Source: Cryptomeria japonica (Eukaryota > Streptophyta > Pinopsida > Cupressales > Cupressaceae). Taken from it: a DNA stretch of 64,000 bases. Shown in pieces: positions 10,051 through 20,859 of this stretch. The DNA is taken from contig NC_081412.1 of assembly GCF_030272615.1 (NCBI RefSeq), positions 698,348,656-698,412,655 on the forward strand, written 5' to 3'. The notes below the pieces were generated by a model that searched no databases, was not told the DNA's origin, and saw only the letters and a list, made by a program, of their open reading frames with translations. The translations under genes were made by a program, and so were the position numbers. Within the stretch, counting starts at the first letter, position 1. Every line of letters starts with the position of its first letter.

Positions 10051-12249
10051 CTATCAACACAACGTTGGCATTCCCGCTTTCATGCATCTTTGATTTCGCT
10101 TGTACATATCTTTCAGTCACTTTTGTGGCATCCTGGTTCATTGGAACCCTCATGGCTTGAAACTGACCAATGGCCTAGTCTTAGGTAATTGACAAGAGCA
10201 CATTACATATCCTAAGCAGTGTCAAACAAGTCATCTTTCTGTCAGTGAAATCTGGTCGTCCACTCTGAGTCAATCACCTGTCTCCTGACTACTGAAGAGT
10301 TTTATCACTGAGTACACAAGCAAAACATTACTGAAAACAATCACTAAACTGTTTGAGATATGCATGGAAATTTTCTTTGTGTGCTGTCTTTTATATTGGT
10401 TTTCGATTATTATCCCTATGAGTAACTCGAGGATGTCTATTGTGACTAAGAGGAGCAAGGATTGGGGGCATAATATTTTCTTTGTTTTCTGCTTGTAGGA
10501 ATGATCCCAATGATTTGGAAACATCTAAATTAGCTGGGTGTCTATGATAAGAGCCTTCACATTAAGGCGAAATTGCCACACATACCTCGACTCCGCTTAT
10601 TTGAATGCTACAGGGAGGTTCCCATCATTTCTTTGTCTATTTTGAGGGAATTAATTTATTGTGCAATCCAAGTCCATGCGTAATCTGTCCAAGGATATGA
10701 ACAAAAAAAATGGGTCATTATAGACAAGATAATTAATATTGCACATGCAAAGAAAGGAACTCTACTCTGCCTGCTATAATTGTAAAATGCTCAATGATGA
10801 AAATTAAGCTTTTCAAATCCAGTGACTAGGTTTCGGTTGCATCTTATTTTGCACCTCATCTTGCATTTCATTTTGCATCTTGTGAATTTAGAGTGATTTC
10901 GGTATGGTAACAATGATCTCTTTATTTTCTGAATGAGAGCTGGAAGCTTCATCATTTCTTAGCTAAGTGGTCTCTTTTTCTTCATCATTTCTCCGATCGA
11001 GTACTTGTGATCCATACATTTCATTATCACTTATTTGCATGAAGAAAAATAAACATTTGCATTACTAGTTACTCATTCTCCTCATTTATTTGCATCATCA
11101 TTTATTTGCATAAAAAGAAACAAAAATAAACACCCATATTCCATTTGAATTCATTCATCTATACTGAAAAGATATGTATACATATAGAATAAAGCATATA
11201 GAACAACATATCATAATCAATCAACACAAGTACGATGAAATCAAATCAAGAACTCGTAAATCGGCTGTTTTGAGTCCATTTTCAGGATTGAAATCAAAAA
11301 TTGACATCAATTCTCTCATTGAAATTTCACGATGTTGACCACTTAGTGCTTTTCATCAAAAACTCACTCTTTCTCCAATTTGCGCCCAATTTCTTGTAAA
11401 TCAACACTGAATCTTAATTTATTCTATAAATCAACTTTGTGCTCAATTTTCTTATCAATCAACGCAAAATTTTCAAAAATTCCTCTGAATCAATTTGTGC
11501 TCAAAACAACTTATCATCGCTAAAAATTGCCTATCATCATGAACCCTCACTATCTTTCGATTTCGTTCTCGAGGGAGCATACTCGTGACCTTATGACCTC
11601 ACATCTTCAAATGTCGAGAAAAATTCCATATCTTCATCGAAAGTCGAGCAAAACATCTTTTTCAACTAAAGAAAATCAATCAATCAAATCCTTATTGTCA
11701 AGGGGCATCTCATCTTCATTGCTTTATATCAAGTTGAGATCTCTCAATCATCTGAATCGAATCAATCGCTAGGGGCATATCAGCTTTATCGCTTCAAATC
11801 AAGCTGATATTTGTCTTTTATCTGAATCAATCTCTTAACGTTAATCTATTTCATCACTTTTCATCAAGCTGATTATTCGTTTAAACTCAATCAAGGGTTT
11901 AAAGAGTATCTTTGATCACACTCAATCTAAGAAGGTGTTCAGTATTCGTCGCTTTGGATCAAGTTGGACAGTTTATCTTCGCTCATCATATCTTGATCAA
12001 TCAAGTTCAAGATCAGTAAGATCCGCTTCTTGATCAATCAAGTTCAAGTTTGGTATCTTTTGTTTTCTATCGTTCCTAAGTTCAATCAAGTTTGGGAATG
12101 GTATCGCTTTAATTAGACTTCATTCATCTTCGTCACTTCGAATCAAGCTAAACACCTCACTTCTCATCTAGTTCATGATCAATCAAATTCAGAATTGGTA
12201 TCTCCTAGACATCAAATTTTCTTTGAACCAACGCGTTGCTCGCACATTA
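10051..12249. other. long non-coding 3' region of element C
   Basis: There are no coding signatures. From about 11560 to 12230 a word close to GATCAATCAAGTTCAAG, with ATCGCTTCAAATCAAGCTGA-like partners, recurs as diverged repeats about 40-60 bp apart. The region ends at a PPT and LTR start, so it reads as the untranslated 3' part of a gypsy element. Confidence 0.45.
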
Positions 12250-12266
12250 ATTCAAAGAGGGGCAAA
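12250..12266 (+). other. polypurine tract of element C
   Basis: CAAAGAGGGGCAAA directly precedes TGTAATACCC. The same tract, in reverse complement, precedes the LTR of element A at 53442-53457. Confidence 0.65.
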
Positions 12267-13290
12267 TGTAATACCCTAAAAATGGTCATCTAAACCATGA
12301 GCCCGTAATCTCGACAACATCACCAATGTCCTAACCAAAGGCAATTAAAATAAAATTTGAGCACACAATTAATTCTTTAATCATCAATGTCACATGGCAA
12401 AATTAATCACTCAATATTAATTAAATATTTATTTAATTAATTGATCATTCCAAGTAAATCATTGTTAAACAATTATCTTATTTATTTTATTAAATATCCT
12501 AGCATATTTAATTAAATAAATCAATTTGTCATTAAATCTTCAAAAAAGGGAACAAATCAAGAAAGAGGAATTGGAAATTATGAGCACAAATCTTCAAAAA
12601 AAGGAATTAATTGCCAAAAAAGAATTAAAAATTGAGAAAAGAAATCAATTGGAGATAATCTTGAAAAAATAAATTAAAAATTGATGAATAATCTCAAAGA
12701 AAGCAATTAAAAGAATTAAATCTTAAAATTGAATGAAATAGAAAATAAATCAGTTTTTTCCCGATTTTATCTTAATTTTAGTTCAATTTCCTTTAAAACT
12801 GAGAAAAACATCTAATCACATCAATTCACCTGGATTGTGCTTCCTCTTGGAAAATATTGACCGCTCATCATCATTTGATCTCAGCCTTTGGTTTCTTTCT
12901 GAATTTTCTATAAATTCAGGCCTTCATCTCTCATCAAAAAGATCCTGCAGAACATATTGTTATTATGTTGTTTTTGCTCTAGGTTCATTGAGAATTTGCA
13001 TATTAGTTATTTCATATTGCTTAAATCATTTAGCTTAAATATTCATATATTTCTTAAATCATGTTAGATTAATCTTGTATCCATCTAGCTTAATATCATG
13101 CTCATATAGATTAAAATCCTTCATCTTGGTGTAGTCTAGTCACTGGTATTGCTTATACAAATCTCAGAGCAATCTTATACTCGCATCTTTTAGAAGTCAA
13201 TGAGTCGATTTGTTATGGTTTTCATATTCATGCTTATATCTGTCTAACCATACATGTAATGACTTAATTGAAGTGTTGTGTATTTCAGAT
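12267..13290 (+). repeat. LTR of gypsy element C (3' boundary uncertain)
   Basis: It starts TGTAATACCC after the PPT. About 12410-12530 is a nearly palindromic AT block built from TTAATTAAATATTTATTTAA words, as in LTRs A and B. A TATA-like CTATAAAT lies at about 12908. The end is set by the pol fragment starting near 13300, so the LTR may be truncated. No second copy was found upstream. Confidence 0.55.
12908..12915 (+). promoter_or_regulatory. TATA-like box in LTR C
   Basis: CTATAAAT about 640 bp into the LTR, at the position expected for the U3/R promoter. Confidence 0.4.
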
Positions 13291-13299
13291 ATCATATAA

Positions 13300-14536
13300 T
13301 TGAAGGGAACGTATTGTTGGAACGTCACGCCTTTCGGCTTGAAAAATTGTGGATCAACTTATCAAAGAGCCATAATGACAATCTTCCATGATATGATGCA
13401 TACCTTCATGGAGGACTATGTAGATGATTTAGTGACTAAATCATTCACCCGAGCTGAATATCTGGGCATATTATATAAAATCTTTCAAAGATTAGAATAG
13501 TTTAAGGTCAGACTAAACCCTAAGAAGTGTGTCTTCGGGGTCACATCAAGAAAACTATTAGGCTACATAATATCATAAAAGGGCATTGAAGTAGATCCAG
13601 CGAAGGTATAGGCCATCATGGAGATGCCATCTCCAAAAAACATTAGCCAACTTAGATCTCTACAAGGATGACTGCAATCCATCAGGTGATTTATAGCCCA
13701 ACTAGCAGATAAATGTCTCCCATTCAATCATCTTCTCCATAAGAATATACCTTTTAGATGGGAAGACAAGTGTGTAGAATCATTTTACCAACTCAAGCAA
13801 TATCTAATGAATCCACCAGTTTTAGTACCACCAATAGCAGGGAAGCCGCTCATCCTCTACATCTCAACAATCAAAGTATCATTGGGGGTACTGTTGGCAC
13901 AAGAAGATCACAAAAGCAAGGAATGAGCTATATATTACATCAACACAGACATTAAATGGATATGAGCTAAACTATATGTTCATTGAGAAGGCTTGCCTAG
14001 TAGTAGTATTCACCTCTCAAAAGTTTCGTCACTACATGCTAGCGCATACAATCAAGTTGGTGGTGAAAATTGATCCTCTCAAGTATTTACTCAACAAAGA
14101 AGCTCTTACAGGCTAATTGGCTAAATGGAACATGCTTCTCAGTGAGTTTGATATCCAATACATAGAATGACGGGCTATCAAGGGACAGGTAATTGTAGAT
14201 CAACTAGATGAAGAACCATTACCTGATAAACAACCAATGCAAGTGGAATTTCCAGACATGGATGTCCTTATTGTTACACTGAAGCAATGGACCTTATACT
14301 TTGATGGGTCCTATACCCAACATGGATTGGGTGTCGGCATCATGGTCGTCACTCCTGAAGGACACACTATTCTAAGATCTTATAGACTCATGTTTCCATG
14401 CACCAACAACATTGTTGAATATGAAGCTCTCGTGACAAGAATTAAAATGGTTTTGGAATGGAAAATCATGGAATTAAAAGTCTATGGAGATTCCCAATTG
14501 GTTACCAATCAGATCAATAATAAATATCAAACAAAA
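13300..14536 (+). pseudogene. Ty3/gypsy RT and RNase H remnant, Tat-like
   Basis: The first part reads as the RT palm, with WNVTPFGLKN, TYQRAI, FHDMMHTFMEDYVDDL (catalytic YVDD near 13417) and LNPKKCVFGV. A broken connection/RNase H region with several stops follows. From about 14285 a second, archaeal-type RNase H begins with YFDGSYTQHGLG, VEYEALV and VYGDSQLV. Two RNase H domains in one pol is the known signature of the Tat group of plant gypsy elements. The fragment has in-frame stops and at least one phase change, and is cut at 14536, where a copia LTR begins in mid-LTR. Upstream pol and integrase are missing. Confidence 0.8.
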
Positions 14537-15043
14537 GATCGAATTGGGTTTATGTAAGAGGATTTAGTCCTTCGATATTGAGCTTAACCGGAACTGTACT
14601 CAAGCATAGGAGATGCTATCTTTTGTAGTTCAACACTTCTCTGGATTGTAGTATGGATTCTATGTAGTCAGTGAGACTCTTTTTATGATGAGAAGTGTGC
14701 TCTAGGCTATTGGACTTCTTGCAAGTGTAGGCCCCTCAATTGTAATTCACATACTTACTGTAGAAGTATTATCTGACTGTGGGTAGGCTTCCCACCGTGG
14801 TTTTTTCCTTTACTAGGTTTTCCACATATAAATCTTGGTGTCATATGGATGGTATTTATTCCGTGATTATCATTAATTCTTAATTGGTTTAACTGCTATT
14901 CTGATATTTGGTTTAAGCATTCTGGTATTAATGTTTTGGGTTTCAGTATTAAAGTTTTAATTGCTAATGGTTCTAGTAATCTGTGACAACTGATTCAACC
15001 CCCTCCCTCTCAATTGTCTTCTGATTATTTGAATTGTCTAACA
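14537..15043 (+). repeat. truncated 5' LTR of Sirevirus-like element 1
   Basis: From GATCGAATTGGGTTTATGTA onward it matches the last 510 bp of the 3' LTR (from about 20351). It ends TGTCTAACA two bases before the PBS. The 5' portion, including the promoter, is absent. Confidence 0.85.
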
Positions 15044-15045
15044 AT

Positions 15046-15057
15046 TGGTATCAGAGC
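15046..15057 (+). other. primer-binding site, initiator Met tRNA type
   Basis: TGGTATCAGAGC, complementary to the 3' end of plant initiator tRNA-Met, lies two bases after the LTR. Confidence 0.9.
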
Positions 15058-15083
15058 TTTGGTCCTCTCTGCAAAAATCTTAA

Positions 15084-16160
15084 TCACTTGAGGAAGATCC
15101 TACGACGTCTAACAGTTCAAGTTCATCCAGTTCATCTGGAGCTATCTTTCGAAGAGATATTCCTAGGCTTGATGGAACAAACTACATAGTATGGAAGATT
15201 TAGATGGAGACTCATCTGAGATGTCTTAGTAAGGAGATTTGGGAGATCAAACAGAATGATGTCATACCTCATAATCCAACATCTAGCAATACTCCTCCAA
15301 CAAACCTTGATAAGGAGCTTGAGAATGCTTGTAGAGCAAGAGAATCCCTCTTGTGTGCACTTTCTAATCAGCAAATAATGAGATTAATCGACAAATCATC
15401 TGGAAAGGCTATATGGGATAAGTTGGAGACTCTTAATAAATGTGACCCTATAGTGAAAATTATGAAACTTGATGGTTACCAGGTGAGATATGAAAACCTG
15501 AAGATGGAAGAAGATGAAAGGATTACTGCATTCATGGAAAGGGTAAATGAGATTGTTATGGCAATTCAGTGTTATGGTGGAACTCTGAGTGAAGATGAAA
15601 TTATTTCTAAAGTTTTGAGAGCCCTACCAACAACTTACAAAATGAAGGCTACTGCTATTAATAAGTTGAGAACAATGGCTAATTCATCTGTCAACAAAGA
15701 TACCTTGGTTGGGAAATTATCTGCTTTTGAGCTTGAAGAATTTGGACCTTCTGGAGCTATGTAGACTGAACTTGCTTTTCATGCACCTACATCTGCAACC
15801 GGTAAGCAAGATTAGAAAGTTTTATATGCAAAGGAATTGGAAGATATGAAGAGAGAAGATGATGAGTTTGAACAACTTGAAGTAGTATTTGTTAGAAGAG
15901 TACCTAAAGGACCGATAGGAAGTAAGTATGAAGGAAAAGCACCTTTCAAATGTTTTGCATGTAATAAGATTGGTCATTTTGCATCTAGATGTCTTGAAAG
16001 GAATTCAAGATTTGAAGAAAGAGTTAAAAGATCTTTTAAGTCTAACCCTGGATATTAGAACAAGTACAAGTACAAGAAAAACAGAGACAAATCATGCTAC
16101 ATAGTGGATGAGGAAGACATTACTGATTCTGATGATGAACCAATAGAAGACTCTACTAGT
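15084..16160 (+). pseudogene. copia gag of element 1
   Basis: A Ser-rich N-terminus leads to RRDIPRLDGTNYIVWK, the usual start of the copia gag (UBN2-like) capsid domain, then a helical region to about 15764. After a stop the same phase continues to the zinc knuckle CFACNKIGHFASRC (about 15952-15993). No ATG precedes the N-terminal motif in phase, so the start codon appears mutated. Stops at about 15198 (Trp expected), 15762 and 15813 break the frame, and the phase changes before the protease. The protein would form the particle and bind RNA if intact. Confidence 0.8.
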
Positions 16161-16183
16161 GGTCTGACAATGGGAAGGAATGG

Positions 16184-19100
16184 GTGTTCCTGGCTATCAA
16201 GGAAGATGTTCCCACATTGGAAGAGAATGTACCTGAAGAGAAGGCACTTGCTGCTAAAATTGAATACAAGGATGAATGGGTAATTGATAGCGGTTGTTCA
16301 CATCATATGATTGGAGATAAAGGGAAGTTTCTATCTTTGCAAGAATTTGATTGCGTTCGAGTTAGATTTAGAGATGACAAAGCATGTATGATCAAAGGAA
16401 AAGGAACTATATCATTGGATGGTAAGAACAATACTAACAATGTTTATTATGTTGAAGGTTTAAGGCATAATCTTTTGAGTGTAGCACAATTACTGGATAA
16501 GGGATTTCAATTACAGTTCAAGGATGGAAAATGCAAAATCATTAACAGATCTGGTTTGGAGATTGCAACTGGTACATAGACAAAAGGTAATATATTTCAT
16601 TTGAAATTTGGTGAGAATACTTGTTTGATTACACAGATTGATGAGGGTTATCTATGACATAAAAGGTCGTGTCATCTGAATTTTGATTGCATTGTAAAGA
16701 TTAGTTCAACTAAGGCAGTTAGAGATATACCTAAGATTATGAAGCCCTATAATCTGGTATGTAAAGAATGTCAAATGGGGAAACAGGTCAGAGCCTCTTT
16801 TGGGAGTATACAAGATAAATCTAATGATGTTCTTGATCTTATTCATATTGATTTGTTTGGTCCTGCTAGAGTTAAAAGTTTTCAAGGTGATAGATATTTC
16901 ATGCTAATCACTGATGATTATTCTAGAATGATGTGGGTTACTTTTCTAAAGGAAAAGTCTGAGGTATTTAAAAAGTTTAAAATCTTTAAGAATAAAGTGG
17001 AAACTAAGATAGGATTCAAGATTAAATGTTTGAGGTCAGGTCATGGTGGAGAATTCACATCCGGTGAGTTTAATAACTTTTGTGAGAAGCATGGTATAAG
17101 AAGACAATTTTCTGCCCCTTAGACACCTCAGAAGAATGGAGTTGTAGAAAGGAAGAACAAAACTTATCTTGGATGCTTCTAGAACAATGATGATGGAAGC
17201 TAGTCTACCTCATATCTACTGGAGAGAAGCAGTGATCATAACAATTTATACATTCAACATAGTACATATCAAAGGAGAAACTGACTAGACACCTTATGAA
17301 TTATGGTTTGGCAATACACCTCTAGTTAAGTATTTTAAAATATTTGGTAGTAAATGCTATATCAAGAGAGATGATATCATTAGCAAATTTGATCATAGAT
17401 GTGATGAAGGCACATTTCTTGGTTATTCTAATGAAATTAAAGCATATAGATGTTATAACAAGAGATTGTAGAGAATTGCGGAGAGTGCTAATGTTAAAGT
17501 AGACGAGCTGAACAAAAGTCAAATCAGAGTTTATGAGAAGGAACCGATAGTGGAAATGATTATATTTGGACCAGTAGGACCATACCTAAATAGAGTGTTG
17601 AACTAGTTACTCTGACAATATCATAAAATTCAACAGTAACTGAAGAACCGAGAAGAGGAATAGAGAGTTAGAGGACTCCTAGGTATGTGAGGTTGAATCA
17701 TTCAGAAGATCAGATCATTGGGGATACGAACAATGGAGTAATGACAAGAAGAAGATTGACAACTAATGAGGTATGTTTAATTTCACAAGTTGAAATGATA
17801 TTAATAATTAAGGCATGTGAAGATGAATATTGGTTGAAAGCCATGGAAGAAGAACTAAATCAGATTGAGAAAAATAACACATGGACTTTGGTTCCCCGAC
17901 CTAAAAATAAGAATGTTATTGGAACTAAATAGGTTTTTAGGAACAAATTATTTTTTGCCTATGCTGCTTATAAGAACTATAAGGTTTATCAGATGGATGT
18001 TAAGTGTGCATTTTTTAATGGAGATCTTGATGAGGAAGTTTATATTGAGCAACCTGATGGGTTTTCACTATCAGATGATACAAACATGGTTTGCAGGTTA
18101 AGGAAAGCTTTATATGGATTGAAACAAACACCTAGAGCTTGATATGCAAGGTTGGATATATATCTTTTGAAGCTTGGTTTTACTAAGGGTAGTGCTGACA
18201 ATAATTTATATTAAAAAATCACTGATAATGATATACTGATTATTGAAGTATTTATTGATGACATTATTTTTGGAGGTGAAGATAAGTTATGCATAGAATT
18301 TTATAAGAATATGGAGAAAGAATTTGAGATGTCTATGATTGGTGAAATAAAAATTTTCTTAGGTTTGCAAATTACCCAGACTGACAAAGGTATTTTTATC
18401 TGCCAAACTAAGTATGCTAAGGAATTATTGAAGAAATTTGGTATGGAAGATTCTAAACTGATAAGTACTCCTATGGTTACAAGTGAGAAATTGACAAGAA
18501 AAGATGTTTCTGCACCGGTAAATCCTACAAGATACAAATCTATGATTGGAGGTCTTCTTTATTTGACTTAGACTAGGCCTAACATAATGAATGTTGTTTG
18601 TATTGTTTCAAGATTTTAGAGTGATCCTAGAGAGAATCATGAGAGTGCGGTGAAAAGGATTTTTAGATACTTGCAAGGTACATCAGAATATGGTTTGTGG
18701 TACCCTAAGGATGATAACTTTACTTTATGTGCATATATAGATGTTGATTGGGCTGGAGATGTTGATGACCAGAAAAGTACTTCTGGTGGAGCTTTCTTTC
18801 TTGGAAAGAAGTTGGTTTCATGGATCAACAAGAAATAGTCATGTACTTCTTTATCTACCACTTAAGTTGAGTATGTTGCTGCTGCTACTAACTATACACA
18901 AGGTTTATGGATGAAGAAAATATTGAAGTATATAAAGGTGGATTGTGGTGCATCGGTAGTTATTCACTATGATAACTCTGTTGCTATTGATATATCAAAG
19001 AATCTGGTATTTCATCCTAAGAAAAAACACATATCTATCAAGTATAACTTTTTGAAGGAAAAGGTGGAAGCAAATGAAATTAAACTGGTTTATGTGAACA

Positions 19101-19204
19101 CTAAAGAGAAGATTGTAGATATTTTCACTAAACCTTTGCCCAAGGAACCGTTTGAGTACCTGAGAGATAGATTGGGAGTTTCTGCCCCTTTGGTAGAGAA
19201 TTGA
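16184..19204 (+). pseudogene. copia pol of element 1: protease, integrase, RT, RNase H
   Basis: Protease has WVIDSGCSHHM (about 16276). Integrase has CKECQMGKQ, LIHIDLFGPA, ITDDYSRMMW and, after a stop, TPQKNGVVERKN. RT begins near [18 protein letters not shown] and has YQMDVKCAFFNGDL. RNase H has DVDWAGDVDDQKSTSGG and YDNSVAIDISKN. Stops include 16577, 17119, 17930, 18139, 18568, 18616 and 18836, mostly TAG where related elements have Gln or Trp. A +1 shift lies near 17168. Compared with element 2, about 50 codons of RT are missing after FRNKL (about 17950). Clearly non-functional. Confidence 0.85.
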
Positions 19205-19285
19205 TTGATGCGGTTTGGCATCAGTCCGATATGCATTATTAGAGATGCTCTTCATTTTGGCACTGATGTGGGGATGCTACTGCTC

Positions 19286-19619
19286 AGGGGGAGTAGTCAG
19301 CTTTGTGATTCAATCTTTATGTTTTTGCTTTGATATTTTTGTCAGATTTCTGACATTGATGTCATAGGGGGAGAGATATTGATGTGAAAAAGAAAAAGTA
19401 AAAGGGGGAGAGATATTAATAAGAAAAAGTAAAGGGGGAGATATATGTATGATTCAAAGCTTTACAAAGATATCATTCACAAGGGGAGTTTGGCCTTTAT
19501 ATCAGAACTATATGTGGGAGATCATTGGTTGTCTTCCATTGGGGGAGACTTGTTTGGCATTTCTTGGTACTTAGATGTTTTTCACATCTAGTGTTGCCAT
19601 CAATGTCAAAGGGGGATAT
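19286..19619 (+). other. cluster of six PPT-like tracts
   Basis: Purine tracts with GGGGGAG/GGGGGAT cores lie at about 19286, 19366, 19401, 19431, 19540 and 19608; the last is directly before the LTR. Multiple PPTs are a known Sirevirus feature. AGAAAAAGTAAAGGGGGAG is present as a near-duplicate about 30 bp apart. Confidence 0.75.
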
Positions 19620-20859
19620 TGTTGGCCATTTGGAGGAATTGATTAGGTGTTGCATTGATGTTTTGTCATTGATGCCAACACTAGTTGTTTGGATGCTTTA
19701 CTAGCACCCTTCTGGTCTTGGTAGGTTGAGTGGTTTTTTATTGGTATTGGATCCGACATGATCCGATAGGCTCCAGTATAGTTTGGTTATGGAATTGGCT
19801 TATTCATGATATTCATGCTCATATTCAATAAGTTGGTTTTGGTCTGGTGATCATATGCTATCCTATTTTCTTAAAAGCTTGGTTTTTGATTCTGACGAGG
19901 GTTTCACTGACAGAGCTTTTGATGAAGATCTTTGGTGAATTACTTAAGTTGTGCTGGTGCAGCTTACGGTATGGTTTTTGGATGCTATTGGTGATCATGT
20001 TTTAGACTTGACAGATGGAGATCATTGTTGTAGCGTGTGGACCTATACTGGGTCCTGGTTGGTCTAGGTTATGGACCGATTTAATGAAGCATGTGGATTG
20101 GACCTCTCGACACATCTTTGGGATGTCTTATGTGTTGGATATTATTTGTTTGGTCTAAGGCCAACATGTTTTGTAATTATGTATTTGGTTTATTGTCTAG
20201 TGGCTAACCTGATTATTTATGGTCAAGGGTTTGTATATATAGATGTAAGATCTCATTGTAGATCATCATGGAATAAGATATATGGTTATGAAAGGGATGT
20301 AATGAGAAAATAATGTAATATCATTCAAGTAGAGGATTTGGTTGATCATTGGAGATCGAATTGAGTTTATGTAAGTGGATTTAGTCCTCTAGTATTGAGC
20401 TTAAGCGAAACTGTACTCAGGTATAGGAGATGCTATCTTTTGCAGTTCAACACTTCTTCGGATTGTAGTCTGACTTTCTATGTAGTCAGTGAGACTCCTT
20501 TTGTGATGAGCAGTGCGCTCTAGGTTGTTGGCCTTATTGCAAGTGTAGTCCCCTCAATTTTAATTCACATACTTACTGTAGAAGTATTATCTAACTGTCG
20601 GTAGGCTTCCCACCATGGTTTTTTCCTTTACCGGGTTTTCCACGTATAAATCTTGGTGTCATATGGATGGTATTTATTCTGTGATGATTGGTTATTCTTA
20701 ATTGGTTTAATTGCTATTTCGGTATTTGGTTTAAGCATTTTGGTATTAATGTTTTGGGTTTCAGTATTAAAGTTTTAATTGCTAATGGTTCCAGTAATCT
20801 GTGACAATTGATTCATCCCCCCCTCTCAGTTGTCTTTTGGTTATTTGAACTGTCTAACA
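19620..20859 (+). repeat. 3' LTR of Sirevirus-like element 1
   Basis: It runs from TGTTGGCCATTTGG to TGTCTAACA (1,240 bp). It has a TATA box near 20232, the module GTGG/TTTTTTCC ... GGGTTTTCCACGT ... TTGGTGT near 20600-20660, and TTGATTCATCCCCCCCCTCTC near its end. Its last 510 bp match 14537-15043. Confidence 0.9.
20232..20241 (+). promoter_or_regulatory. TATA box in element 1 3' LTR
   Basis: TATATATAGA about 615 bp into the LTR. LTR 25687-26880 has the same TATATATAGG at the matching place (about 26336). Confidence 0.5.

Larger units (their letters stand above)
14537..20859 (+). mobile_element. Sirevirus-like copia element 1, 5' LTR truncated
   Basis: The order is partial 5' LTR, PBS, gag, protease, integrase, RT, RNase H, a cluster of PPT-like tracts, and the 3' LTR. 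Many PPT-like AAAGGGGGAG copies before the 3' LTR and the SGCSHHMTGDK-type protease are known traits of Sireviruses. The element carries numerous nonsense codons, a few frameshifts and a deletion in RT. Its 5' LTR lacks roughly the first 730 bp, judged against the 3' LTR, and abuts gypsy pol. Its 3' LTR abuts the interior of element 2. Confidence 0.85.

Noticed and set aside
12267-14536. LTR C and the Tat-like pol fragment as one element
   Set aside because: No PBS between them and pol starts in mid-RT, so they are more likely separate pieces.
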